Source of the DNA: Amaurobius ferox
Taxonomy: Eukaryota > Arthropoda > Arachnida > Araneae > Amaurobiidae
Direction of reading: 5' to 3'
NCBI GenBank assembly: GCA_951213105.1
Contig: OX578149.1
Coordinates: 2,939,106-3,003,105 of the forward strand
Length of the DNA stretch: 64,000 nucleotides
The position numbers were made by a program, and so were the translations under genes. Numbering within the stretch: the stretch's first letter is position 1; every line of letters starts with the position of its first letter. Shown here one piece after another: positions 1 to 10,868 of this stretch. The notes beneath the pieces were generated by a model. That model saw nothing but the letters and a program-made list of their open reading frames with translations, was not told the origin of the DNA and did not search any database.

Positions 1-338
1 TAATGCACAACCAGTTACGTGTTCTTAATTCGTCAACTCAGACCTAAACATACTGACGATTCACTGAATGATTTCTAATCTTCTTTATTTTGGTATAATA
101 TTAAAAGAGAGTTTTGTTGTATTGAATAGAAATAATACTAGGAATAAATATGTAAATTAAAAAATAAATCGTCTGCATTTTATTCAGTTTTTTTAAATTA
201 TTTTACTATAAGCATTTGAAACGGCTAAATTAGAGTTAAAGGAAAGAAAAAGTCGTCTGTAAGTTCTATTCTTCGTTTTGAAAAATTATGTTGAATTTCA
301 AAAACAAATACATACTTTCATTTGTTTACTTATTTATT
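1..338. other. AT-rich DNA, nothing recognised
   Basis: No coding frame, repeat copy or RNA motif was recognised here. The stretch is uniformly AT-rich and ends where a family A repeat begins. Confidence 0.5.
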
Positions 339-1259
339 ACTTTCCTTATATGCATAATGTATAAGGCAAGTATTGTGACGGGGTCGAACATTCGAATTTG
401 AGTTGTCGACGGGAGAGCACGTTTCAAGCATCCCTGATCACGAATAAAACATTTTTGAGGTGATGTCTGTGTGTGTGTGTCAGTTAGTCTGTGGAGACGA
501 TATCTCACAAATGAATGGAGCGATTCGAATGAAATTGGGTACAAAAATCACAATCCGTGAATACTGGAAGTGTATTGTTTTTAAACGCAATCGAATGTTC
601 AGAACCCTCCTAAATTTTCGAGTGAAATTTTGAAAAAGTCATCAAAAAATCAAAACCTTTAATAAAGTTACGCAAATAGACATTTCTTATGCCAATTTTT
701 CCTTGGAAAGCGATTGATATAAACTTTAAGAACGCTAACATGAACCGTTCTCGAGATATTGCACATTTTTCAAATAAATTTATCAAAAAATCCCATAAAT
801 AGAAAAAAAAATATATTAACCGTTAGGAAACATGTTCACTTTTCATATGTAATATCATGCGATAAATTGGATGACATCATTCTTGCGAATCTTGCTCGTT
901 CCATTCATGAGAAAAGATACTTTGTGTAATACTTTTGTATTTGAACGCCGATAGTCATTTATCTGTTATAAGAATAACTTATTTCTTCGACCATAACGTT
1001 TGGCGAGATTTTGGCGACGAATTTGGCGGAATGTCGCCCACTTGGCGACTTCTTAAAATGTTACCAAACTAACGAAAATCTCGCCAAATGGATAAAAATG
1101 GCTCTACATCACTGAAAATGAAGACTCATAGACGAAAATTCAGTATCTTGGAAAGAATAAAGTATCTACTATAAGAATAACCTATGTTTTTCCTGTAAAA
1201 GTAGTAAATTCATTGCATTATACAAGGAAAGTCATGTGCTGCCCACATCAGAATTTTTT
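339..1259 (-). repeat. Family A interspersed repeat, copy A1
   Basis: A non-coding repeat of about 920 bp. On the minus strand it starts TCTGATGTGGGC with a small hairpin (ATGTG/CACAT), continues with ACTTTCCTTATA, and ends in a hairpin formed by ACTTTCCTTATA and TATAAGGAAAGT. A (GT)n stretch lies about 120 bp inside the hairpin end, near position 470. The interior holds characteristic AACTTGGCGAC-like and CTCGCCAA blocks. At least ten other copies lie in this window. Short open frames inside it are not conserved between copies. Confidence 0.85.
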
Positions 1260-1261
1260 AA

Positions 1262-1737
1262 TTGTTTCAAATAAAAAATGGCATGTCTCAATATGAAAAG
1301 TACTTAAGAATCCGTGATTGCATCGTGAGCCTACGCGGAGTTCGCAAAAATGTCTCCTATGTATTACCATTCAGTTTTATCTTTTTTGTTATATGTCACA
1401 AATTTACATTACATTTCTAATTGGATATAGGGTCCCCATTCACAATGTACAATTTTCAATTAAGTACAACTCGCTCAATTTTAAAGATACATATATGCGG
1501 GTTTTTTGAACGATCTTGTTGCATTAAAAATAAAAATTTTCTGATTGACCAAATTTGTCTAAGGGGGTCGTATAAAAGTTTAAAAGTGTAACTTTTTGAA
1601 AATGAATGTGAGGACTATTTAATTAACGTAGTCTTATTTCCTACCTTACTTTCAACATTTTTGCAATTTATATTGCCCACTTATCTCTAACAGGTAAAGA
1701 ATTAGAGCGCGTTTCAAATCTTTTTGGGACACCCTAT
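1262..1737 (-). repeat. Family C palindromic element, partial copy C1
   Basis: The segment is the reverse complement of the centre and one arm of the more complete copy at 51981-52700. It ends in GGGACACCCT next to a short (TA)n. The other arm is missing at the junction with the preceding family A repeat, so this is a truncated copy. Confidence 0.7.
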
Positions 1738-1745
1738 ATATATAT

Positions 1746-2150
1746 GGTGTCCAGAAAGTTCCGAAATGGCGCAATATGTCGAGAAATACACTTCTGATCC
1801 GAAAATAAAAAAACATGTATTCAATGTTTTTAGAAAAGCTATGCAATGATACCAAAACTAACTCCCCTCCCCTTCCTAGGGGGAGAGGGGTAGGGCAACT
1901 TTGGAATTTTCAATGGGAGCCCCCATTTTTTATTGCAGATATATAGAAGAGGGGGGAGGGGGGGAAAATGGGGGCTCCCATTGAAAATTCCAAAGTTGCC
2001 CTACCCCTCTCCCCCCAGGAGGGGGGGGGATTAGTTTTGGTATCATTGGATAGCTTTTCTAAAAATATAGAATACATGTTTTTTTATTTTTTGATCAGAA
2101 GTGTATCTCTCGACATATTGCGCCGTTCCGGAACTTTCTGGACACCCTGT
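1746..2150. mobile_element. Family E foldback element (about 405 bp palindrome)
   Basis: The left arm begins GGTGTCCAGAAAGTTCC and the right arm ends GGAACTTTCTGGACACC. The arms, about 160-180 bp each, are inverted copies with few mismatches, and G-rich and C-rich tracts surround a short centre near 1935-1970. Flanking sequence on both sides is (TA)n. The shape is that of a foldback or MITE-type DNA element, and no transposase is encoded. Confidence 0.8.
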
Positions 2151-2162
2151 ATATATATATCT

Positions 2163-4287
2163 TCTTTTCCTGTTAGAGATAAGTGGGCAATGTAAATTGC
2201 AAAAATGTTGAAAGTAAGATAGGAAATAAGACTACGTTAATAAAATAGTCCTCCCATTCATTTTCAAAAAGTTACACTTATTATATTTTTATAAGATCCC
2301 CTTAGACACATTAGGTCAATCAGAATTTTTTTATTTTTAATGCAACAAGATCATTAAAAACAAGAAAGATCAATCATGCATAAAGCATTGATTATGAAAC
2401 ACTTTCCAACTTCAATGCAATTTTATTTAAGCATCTCTAAAATCCGATACATTCCTCTGTACTATTTTTAAAATGATCACCATAATACATAATTTATTGC
2501 ATTTGAAAACTTAAAACTTCATCGAAAAAAATGAACTTCATTCAAATGACGGCATTGAAATATAAATTGCCTGGTTTAATTTAATCATCTCTAAAATGCG
2601 ATGCATACCTCGGTAATATTTTTAAAATTATCATAATACTACAATAATTTATTATATTTGAAAACTTCATCGAAAACAAATGAACTTTATAATGACGTCA
2701 TCGAAATATAACACGCCTGGCTCTCTCTATAAAAGCAGCATTTCATTCGTAAACCTTTTTACATTCATTTCATTCATCAGAATAATATAATAATTTATTT
2801 TATTTAAAAACTTAAAAGCATGGCGGTACAAGTCATTAAACTCTGTGCTTAAAACTTCATTGCAAAAATCGTCCTTCTTTGTGTAAAATCAATGAATATT
2901 TCATTCATATCAGCTATATTGCAGACTCCATGAGCTCAATAATTTTGCGTGAAAGAAATGTAGCAATTCTTAGACAACTTATTCTACATCTTTCGGTATT
3001 TACATTCTCCATAAGTGAAAATTAGGCTTCGTTGTACAAATAATAAAATTTGGATAATCTTTTAAACTCAGATATATTGTAATTGCTGTGTTTCAGTATG
3101 TAGATGCCTAGAATTTAAGCAAAAATAAAGAGGTTTTAGGACGGATACAATACTGAATATGAATTAAAAAGAACTTAAAAATCACGATTTTGACACAAGA
3201 TGGATGCCCTATTTTATTTTGAAGTGGGTCACGTGATGTCTTCATAAAATGGTCACGTGATCGCTTCCTATAAGAGGTGTCATTATTATTTTAATTTTTA
3301 TTCAAAAAACTACTGAATATATTTAGCTGAAATTTTTTTTATATATTTTATGGGGTCATTTGAATATTTCCTAAAACTTTCGAAGCCATTTGTGAATTTT
3401 AAATCTGCTTAAAAAATGTTTGAAAAATTAGGTCCCATAGGGTTGAATGTCTTTTATTTTTTCAACCCTAGGTTCAATCCAAAACTAATTGGGTGATGTT
3501 ATTCATTTATATTCCCATATGTTCCACAGACCGTCTGAACGACAAACTAAAATTTCATTTTGATAAAGTCATTTTTGCAGCAGTGATCGTGCTTACGGAC
3601 AGACAGACGGACAGACAGAATGAACAAAGTCATAACTTTTCAACTTTGTTGTAAAGTGTTAAAAACCGCATGTCTGTATCTTTAAAATTGAGTGAGTTAT
3701 ATTTAATTGAAAATTGAATATTGTGAATGAGGACCCTATATCAAATTAGAAATGTAAACTTGTGACATATTACAAAAAAGATAAAATTGGATGATAAGAC
3801 ATAGGATACCCAACTGCGTAGTGTGTACCACTGCTTTATATGATCTCTGTCTGTGTAATGCTTTATTTAGATACATGTGTGATAAAAAATTTTGACACAT
3901 ATTAACGTATTTTTGATCTAAGCAATTTCCATCGTCAAATTGTTTATGATCCCCATTTTCACTGATGAAACAGCCTTTCACATGGTACGAAAAAGTGACA
4001 GGAGTCAGATTTTTTCCTTTATCATAATTCAGTTGATTTTAAAGATACGGTTATGCGGGTTTTTTAATGATCTTGTTGCATTAAAAATAAAATTCTCTGA
4101 TTGACGCAATTTGTTTAAGAGGGTCGTATAAAAATTTAAAAAGTGTCACTTTTGAAATGGGAGGACTATTTCATGAACGTAGTCTTATTTCCTACCTTAC
4201 TTTCAACATTTTTGCAATTTATATTGCTCACCTATCTCCAACAGCTAAAGTATAAAAGCGCGTCTCAATCTTTTTGGGACACCCTGT
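2163..4287 (+). mobile_element. Family C palindromic element, copy C2, interrupted by B1
   Basis: The left arm (2163-2356) and the right arm (about 4045-4287) are inverted copies; the right arm ends GGGACACCCTGT beside (TA)n. Between them lie the family B insertion (2357-3664) and the C-specific centre (3665-4040). Compared with the uninterrupted copy near 52124-52140, B1 sits inside the A-run that follows GCAACAAGATCATTA. The outermost part of the left arm is missing. Confidence 0.75.
2357..3664 (+). repeat. Family B interspersed repeat, copy B1
   Basis: This non-coding repeat begins CAAGAAAGATCAATC with a hairpin (ATCAAT/ATTGAT), followed by ACACTTTCC, and ends with a GACA-type microsatellite (about 3596-3620) and a hairpin closing in AAAGTGTTAAAA. 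It matches copies at 6342, 30880, 34706 and 60060. No reading frame is conserved among copies. Confidence 0.85.
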
Positions 4288-4474
4288 ATATATATATATG
4301 TACGAGGTCGATAGAGGTTTTCCTTCCATATCCGTTTTACTCATTCATCGTCCTTGGAGAGAAATTTATTCTCAGTCTCCATCCGGGGATCCTGGTTCTG
4401 ATTTTTCATTCTGGATGTTTGCGATTCCTGTTTTGATGGCGGTCGGAGGGTTGTTTCGGGAAGGTATCGGTTCC
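4288..4474. other. Unassigned segment, possibly Penelope-like non-coding end
   Basis: No coding frame was recognised. Together with 4798-5030 it was one segment before the SINE inserted. It lies upstream of a (TA)n tract that leads into a Penelope-like relic, so it may be the untranslated end of another copy; this is inference. Confidence 0.3.
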
Positions 4475-4491
4475 GGGAGTGTTTCCTTTGT

Positions 4492-4780
4492 TGTTGTTGT
4501 TGAAACCCAGACCGTCCGACCTACCAGAAAGGTGTAAGGTAACTGTTTGGACGGTCGGGAAGTGCCACCCAATTTAGACCGGAACCCAGTGGGGGAGGCA
4601 TCCACAGGGACCGTACCCTCCTTCCCCTGCCACCAACCTCTCGGAAGGACTTTCGGACCCACATGTTTAACGTGATCGTACTCCGCATGAACACTGCGGC
4701 AGTTTTGGCAGTGGCTGGAATCGAACCCGGGCCTAACGAGTGCAACTCCAGCGCGCTAACCAATGGGCTACCGCGCCCCA
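4492..4780 (-). mobile_element. tRNA-derived SINE, family 1, full-length copy
   Basis: On the minus strand the element starts GGGCGCGGTAGCCC and has a pol III A box (TAGCCCATTGG) and a B box (GGTTCGATTCC). It ends in a short (CAA)n tail. A perfect 17-bp target duplication, GGGAGTGTTTCCTTTGT, flanks it at 4475-4491 and 4781-4797. Length is 289 bp, matching the copies at 11896 and 60548. The open frames across it are shared only because the SINE is repeated. Confidence 0.95.
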
Positions 4781-4797
4781 GGGAGTGTTTCCTTTGT

Positions 4798-5030
4798 GTA
4801 AAAGCATACTGTAACCGGGAACATGGGGTCACAATACCTCTTGGCCGTTTCATACTTTACCTATAAGTACAACCCCCATCTCTTTTTTATCTTTCTTTTC
4901 TTTTTGTATCTGCTTTATTCACTTGTATATACTTTATAAGCTTATATTGAAAGAGCAGCATGGCGCCTTTGGATACTTATAGGCTTTTGGTGGTATAATC
5001 TTTTGATAGTTTGATGAATCATTTATACAC
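4798..5030. other. Unassigned segment before (TA)n
   Basis: This continues the segment split by the SINE. It is AT-rich with no recognisable coding potential. Confidence 0.3.
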
Positions 5031-5059
5031 ACTATATATATATATATATATATATACAA

Positions 5060-5107
<48 letters not shown>

Positions 5108-5111
5108 TTGT
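5031..5111. repeat. (TA)n microsatellite with internal palindrome
   Basis: Almost pure TA dinucleotides, interrupted by ACAAAG near 5057 and by CTTTGT near 5105, which form an inverted pair around the central TA run. Runs of Ile-Tyr frames here are artefacts of the repeat. Confidence 0.95.
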
Positions 5112-5662
5112 ATATATATCATCCACCATACTGGCCAACCTTTATCTACATTTTTACGAAAATCAGAGCCCTTTCAACAGTCATATAATGTACAGATATA
5201 TTGATGATCTTATTATTATTGGAATTACTAATGAGGCCAATGAATTAAGTTTTGATTTCTATCCACCTAATCTACAACTCATTGAAAATGTATATACATC
5301 CAACTGGATCAATTTTCTAGACGTTAGTTTAACAATTAAAAATGCAAATACAATACAATTTAAAATCTGACAAAACAGAAACTTATAACTTCAAAGTAAA
5401 TAAACTTCAACATTTCTCTTCCAATCTTTCCAAATCTGTATATAGAAATATTATTAATAACCAGTTATTAAGAATCAAAATGTAAAGCACACCTTGTTGC
5501 TACAAAGAACATCTTTATAAATTCATCAACACCGTTATCAAAAATAACTACCCGCCCAATCTTATTTTTTCTTTTATTAAAACACATTTTAAATTTAAAT
5601 TCAAAAACTTGCAACAATTACAGCAACATATTGACAGATCATACTCCAGCATTTCTAAATAA
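5112..5662 (+). pseudogene. Penelope-like reverse transcriptase relic P3 (C-terminal part)
   Basis: The relic begins directly at the (TA)n tract inside the RT palm with SSTILANLYLHFYEN. The catalytic box YRYIDDLI follows, then FDFYPPNLQL and a NFLDVSL motif. After a stop or frameshift near 5368 the downstream part continues with ETYNFKV and VYRNIINNQLLRI, the usual order in Penelope-like elements. The N-terminal half, the fingers domain and any GIY-YIG endonuclease are absent. It would have copied element RNA; now it is a truncated, shifted fossil. Confidence 0.75.
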
Positions 5663-6291
5663 TTCATAATCTCCATGTCTTCTTCTAACAGTTAAACAAT
5701 TCGTATAATTCACTTTAACCTGCTTTGCGAAAACTGCTTAGTCAGTAACTAAAAATTCACTGTAACCTGTTCTGAGATGATTGGTAATACACATGCTTTT
5801 CCAGAAGTACCACAGTACTAGGGGTAGATATATTTTCATTTTATTTTAATTATATTCTTTTGATATTACTTTATAATACTTTGCATCCTCATATCAATAA
5901 TTAGCCACAAGCTGGTGTCACAGAATATTTTATATTCATGTTTGATTTTTTTGTGTATTTGATCCACTTTGTCTTTTCTTCTACGTCGGGCCATTTACAT
6001 TATTTCTGTAATACATTTTACTGTTGTGTAAACAGAAACGTAGAATCAGCATTAATGAAACATGTATGGCCCTTGATAACGTACATGGTTTCAGAAATGC
6101 TTTTCATATTCATTTTATTCCTTTTATATTCACTAGATTCCATTTATTCAATTTCCAAACTTCTTGCATAGCTCATCGTGCTACACTAGGCTTCTGATTT
6201 GCAATTTTTTTACCTTTACCTTCAGTTTACAAGAAATTTTCTTTGGTATTTCTCGGGTATATATATATTACAAGTAATCATAAAAATCTTC

Positions 6292-6325
<34 letters not shown>
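5663..6325 (+). repeat. Non-coding 3' region of Penelope-like copy P3, ending in (TA)n
   Basis: AT-rich sequence with no conserved frame. Positions about 5940-6110 match 30600-30720 on the opposite strand, including the TCTACGTCGGGCCAT block, which shows that this is an element end present at least twice. It runs into a (TA)n tract at 6296-6325. Confidence 0.6.
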
Positions 6326-6329
<4 letters not shown>

Positions 6330-6341
6330 TCTTTTGCAAAA

Positions 6342-6770
6342 AAAAACAAGAAAGATCAATCATGCATAAGCATTGATTATGAAACACTTTCCAACCGAGA
6401 TGCAGTTTCATTTAAAAATCTCTAAAATGTGATACATTCAGTGGTGATAACTTTTACATTATCGCAGTACTACAGTAATTTATTATACTTAAATATTTAA
6501 AACTGTATCGAAATATAAATCATCTGATTCTCTATGCAAAATTAATGAATATTTCATTCATATAACTTGCATTCCAGACTCCAGAGCTAAATAATTTTGT
6601 GTGAAAAAAATTCAGCAATTCTTATGTAACTCACCTTACAATCGCTTAAGATATTTGCATTCTGCATAAGTTAAAATTAGGCTTCGTTGTAGAAATAATG
6701 AAAGTTTAGGGATCATTTAAAATGACAACTATTGTAATTGCGTAGGCAAGGAATTTAGATACACAGATAA
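6342..6770 (+). repeat. Family B repeat, copy B2, left part
   Basis: Starts CAAGAAAGATCAATC and follows family B to about the AGGAATTTAGATACACAG block. There it is interrupted; the right part resumes near 7570. Confidence 0.75.
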
Positions 6771-6785
6771 TACAGATACACAGAT

Positions 6786-7214
6786 AATATATGTGTGTGC
6801 GTATGTATGTGTTCAAAGTATTGGAATCGTGCCGAAGATCGGAACTCAAATTTTCGAAGGAGCCTCACATTTTGGGACTTCCAGAACACGAAAAACTATT
6901 TATAGGAAGACATCTGCGTGTGTAAGGGTGTATCTGTGTGTGTTTAAAAGAATAAGACTAACCCCATTATTCTAGGACTAGCCGTTCTTGAGATATTTTA
7001 GTTTTTTTTTGCGTTTTCGCTACGCCACTTTTGACAATAAGTCCATCTATCAAATGAGAACCAAATTTAAGTTTAACGTGCAAATTCCATGTCATTTAAA
7101 ATACTTATGGATGTTATTTTGTGCAGATAAACTCAAATTATTATTGAAGAAATAAAGAGAACGTGAATATGAGTCTGCAGGGAAAGACATGTGCTGCCCA
7201 CATCAGAATTTTTA
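6786..7214 (-). repeat. Family D interspersed repeat, copy D1, internally deleted
   Basis: Matches the complete copy at 18120-18880 at both ends, with the middle part missing. A GT-rich stretch sits near 6925. On the minus strand it begins with the same TCTGATGTGGGCAGCACATG block as family A. It lies inside family B copy B2. Confidence 0.7.
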
Positions 7215-7569
7215 ACAATATTACAACAATGATTTATAGAAGTGAACGGGGATTATTTGCAGGCCATTTCGAAAAAAATATAGGATCTATATTTAAAGAT
7301 CCACCAATTTGTTGTAGAATAGAATGTTCTACCAAATTTTAATTCTCCAGGACGTAAGAAAGTGCATTAAAAACGCCATCAAATAAGTATATCATGAAAA
7401 GTTATATAAAATTAAAAAAAAAATTGAAAAATTGTTATCTACCAAATTTATTTTAAAATGTGAAGCCTCTCTCATATACAAAATAATTCAACTCTTGGAA
7501 ATATATTTATTATATAATATATCTATTTTTTCTTTCTGGAGGATATCGCAAAAGTCAGTATTTAATTGA
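7215..7569. other. Unassigned AT-rich segment within B2
   Basis: No reading frame or recognised repeat. It lies between family D copy D1 and the resumption of family B, so it may be another inserted element. Confidence 0.3.
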
Positions 7570-7962
7570 ATTCGTTTTTCTCCCTATATTAAATAATTTT
7601 TAATTAAAAAACTACCTAACATATTTTACTGAAATTTTTTTTATCTATTTTATGAGATAATGTAAATATTTCCTAAAAATTTCGAAGCAATTTGTGAATT
7701 TTAAATGTGCTTAAAAAATATTTGAAAAATTAGGTCCCATAGGGTTCAATGTATTTCATTTTTTCAACCCGAGTTCAATAAGAAACTAATTGGGTGATAT
7801 GATTTATTTATATTCCCATAGGTCCCACAGACCGTCTGAAAAGTATACTAAAATTTCATTTTGATAAAGTTATTTTTACGGCACTTATCGTGCTAACAGA
7901 CAGACAGAATGAATGAACAAAGTCATAAACACTTTTCAACTATGTTGTAAAGTGTTAAAAAA
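7570..7962 (+). repeat. Family B repeat, copy B2, right part
   Basis: Contains the TTAGGTCCCATAGGGTTCAA block, the GACAGACAGA microsatellite near 7897 and the closing hairpin ending AAAGTGTTAAAA, exactly as in the other family B copies. Confidence 0.75.
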
Positions 7963-8098
7963 GGAATCACCCTGAAGAAAGTGACTGTTTTTGTTGAAAT
8001 TAAATATGCGTGCAGCTCATACACAGGCAATGAAATGATTACAATATCAAGGGCGTAGGACCCATCAATGGTTAGCAATTGCACATTGAATTTTCAAA

Positions 8099-9080
8099 TC
8101 AGTAATTGGTGAAATCTCCCTTGGCGGCAATGTATGCTTGTATACGTCTAGGTAAGGAGTGATAAAGTTCTCTAATGTCATCCTGCGATACATTCTGCCA
8201 GGCATTTCTTAATTGTTGCTCCAGATCTGCTGCATTTTGGGGTGCCCTAATCTGGCGGCCTATCATGTCCCATACATGCTCGATTGGCGAAAGGTCTAGT
8301 GAACTTGCTGACCAATAACAGTGTCAACAGCACGGAGATAGTCCACATATATGCGAGCCGTATGTGGCGTGGCATTATCTTGTTGGGAAATTGCCCCAGA
8401 ATGACGTGCCATGAAGGGAAACGCAAACGGCCGCAGGATTTCATCAACATATCGTTGAGCTGTTAAATTTATACACAGGATGACTAGGGGCGACCTGCTG
8501 TCGTAGGAGATAGCACCCCACACCAACACACCAGAGGTAATGGTTGTGTGCCTGTGTAAAACAAAGACTGATTGGGACCGCTGACCCTGTCGCCTCCACA
8601 CATCTACCCGATGGTCATCTACTAAAAGACGGAAGCGTGATTCATCTCTGAACACCATGCGATGCCAGTCTGCTGATGTTCGGCTACGACACCACTCCAA
8701 ACGACTTTGTCCATGTTGGAGGGTTATGGGCAGGCATCTTGAAGGCCGCCATGAGATGGTGGAAGGTACCACGGGTGGTATGGAAAGGCTGTAGTACGTT
8801 GGATGGCGGACAAGGATGCCATTGGGCCAGTTCGGGCCTGTCGCACAATCATCCGATCTTGCCTCGCATTCGTGCATCTTGGCCTTCCACCTCCTTCATT
8901 TCGCTGATGAGTTCCTTGCAGCAATCAAAGCCGCCAGCACCTTTGCACAGCAGTGTCCGTTCGGTGCAGGTGGCGGCCTATTGCTCGGTATGACCAGCCA
9001 GCTTCACGAATCCCGACTATACGACCCCGTTCAAACTCGTCTAATTGCTTATAAGGTCTTCGGCAACGTCATAACGGCAT
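8099..9080 (-). pseudogene. Tc1-like transposase, broken
   Basis: On the minus strand the frames together cover a whole Tc1-type transposase of about 320 residues. Near the N terminus FERGRIVGIREAGWS matches the first helix-turn-helix. FRDESRF carries the first catalytic Asp and QQDNATPHTAR the second. SPDLSPIEHVWD, with the catalytic Glu, lies in another frame. The C terminus reads LPRRIQAYIAAKG. A stop just after the likely start, and frameshifts near 8300 and 8880, inactivate it. The enzyme would cut and paste its own element at TA sites. Terminal inverted repeats were not identified with confidence. Confidence 0.85.
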
Positions 9081-9280
9081 TATTGTTTGTGTCTCCATGG
9101 AACTGCAACTCCGATAACGAGCAAAGGTAAACTGCCCACATTTTTAACCTGTTTTATAGGATGCTAGTTGCTCAGTAGAAACGCACGCTATGATCGAAGT
9201 TAACACTCATTGGTCTTGCAAATTTAATCATTTGCATACTTAATATAAAGGAATTCGCATGCGAAATTTCGAGATGATCG

Positions 9281-9352
9281 GTTTAGTTTTAGGGTTGCTT
9301 CGTGTTCTTCTATGGTGATGTTAAGATTACTTAAATTTTTTACTATTACATA

Positions 9353-9404
<52 letters not shown>
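9281..9404 (+). repeat. Penelope-like 3' end fragment plus (TA)n
   Basis: The block TCTATGGTGATGTTAAGATT and the following sequence match the 3' end of the Penelope-like copies near 10790-10845 and 49165-49215. It is followed by (TA)n at 9359-9404, then by the RT relic P1. A 3' end placed just upstream of another copy fits the partial tandem arrangement known for Penelope elements. Confidence 0.55.
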
Positions 9405-9409
<5 letters not shown>

Positions 9410-10072
9410 AATATTAATATAGATGATCTGTATAGAATTGTTTTATAAAATATTCAACTTTTCTCTTTACAAAATTACTTAATTTTACTCTCTATGAGAA
9501 TTTTATTCAACATTGTGGTACGTTTTTAAGCAACAGTTTGGTATCCCACAAGAGGGGGGTACCTCAACATTATTAGCTAATCTGTATTTATTCTTCTATA
9601 AAAAAAACATTAATCTAAGATTGTATAATACGCACATATTTAGATGACATATTATATGTATCCCATAATAATGTTCCTATAGTATTTAACTTTTATCCTA
9701 ATAATTTAAAATTAAATGCAAGTACTAATGACTCTAATGTTGCAAACTTTTTAGATTTAAATTTAGATTTACAAAATTGAAATCTCGCTATAAACTTATA
9801 TGATAAAAGACAAGATTTTAAATTTAATACATCAAAAATTCAACACTCTGACTCTTGTTTGCATATATCAGTTTTAAAAAATATTATAATAAACCAGGTT
9901 TTAGAATCAATAAAATGTGTGATGAAAATTATAAATTAGTACATTTTATAGAATTATTGAGTACAGCGACTAATAATGCATATCCTCCCAAATTCGTAAT
10001 TAAAATTATCAACTCAGTGTATCAACTTTCAGTCGATAACATCCAAAACAACTTTCCCAATTATGGGTGCTA
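9405..10072 (+). pseudogene. Penelope-like reverse transcriptase relic P1
   Basis: Pieces in three frames give INIDDLYRI, then FGIPQEGGTSTLLANLYL (RT motif 4 region, normally GVPQGG), then YLDDILCVSH as the catalytic box, VFNFYPNNLKLN, and NFLDLNL. The end is close to NFPNYG, shared with copy P2. Several stops and shifts break it. Only the RT core and thumb are present; no endonuclease domain is visible. It is closely related to P2 on the other strand. Confidence 0.75.
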
Positions 10073-10846
10073 ATAATACAAAAAAAAAAAAAAAATTATT
10101 TATTGATTATATAATTAAATAAAAATGAATAATAATAAAATAAACTAAAAAGATTAAGAAAAATAATAAAATCGGAAAATAAGATACATTAACATTAATG
10201 TTTTGAATTTTATTTTCGCTAAAAAATTGTAACTTTAGCCAGTTTGATACTACGATCTGAGCACCCTTATAATGGTGTTCAGTGAGAGTCTCGTTTATTC
10301 ATTTCTTCCATGAATCACTTGTTTAGTAAGAATTTTCATCTATGCTTCATGTTCATACTCTGTTCTACTTATATGGGTAAATGTCCTGTCTCCTGCTCTC
10401 ACTCACTGGTCTGGGAGGGTCGTTGTGAACGTTTGTTCTGCCTTCTAGGTTGTATTTCGCCATGCTCATTCCGGTGCTGCTTGATATTTTTTATACTGTT
10501 GCGGCTGTTCGCAGTTACACGTGGTGAAAGTGAAGGGTTCCTGCCTAATGGTAATACTAGATATCATAATTTTTCTTATTTTCAATTTTTCCTCTTTTGG
10601 TGCTTGTAGTCTGGGTTTTGACATTTATAGTAACGTACAATTGCTAAATCTGAAACAGCCATTTGTTTGGGTTAATTAGAATTAAATACTCAGACCTGAA
10701 GAAGAATTTAATTCTGGTTAATCTTCGAATTTGGTCAGGCGCTGTTCTCTTCTATTATCGGCATTGTGGCCGTGGTTTTGCTGTTCCGGTGATGTTAATA
10801 TATCATGATTACTTGAATTGATTATTTTTATTGTTACATTTTTCTA
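10073..10846 (+). repeat. Non-coding 3' region of Penelope-like copy P1
   Basis: The sequence matches 15901-16694 on the opposite strand in the same order relative to the RT relic, so it is the element's own 3' region. It carries a CTGAAGA-centred hairpin (10692-10738) and ends in (TA)n at 10847-10868. Confidence 0.65.
10692..10738 (+). ncRNA. Hammerhead-ribozyme-like motif in Penelope-like 3' region
   Basis: The order is GACC, TGAAGA (a one-base change from the conserved CTGATGA box), a hairpin with AGA(A)TT/AATCT arms, CGAA, then GGTC that can pair with GACC. Penelope-like elements are known to carry hammerhead ribozymes. The core change makes activity of this copy unlikely. Confidence 0.35.
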
Positions 10847-10868
10847 ATATATATATATATATATATAT

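Noticed and set aside
4372..4866. Several overlapping open frames around 4.4-4.9 kb, also near 11.9-12.2 kb and 60.6-60.8 kb
   Set aside because: They fall on three copies of the same tRNA-derived SINE with target duplications; GC-rich SINE bodies are open by chance.
8676..9130. Plus-strand proteins over the Tc1-like relic
   Set aside because: They are antisense shadows; the minus strand gives the full order of transposase motifs.
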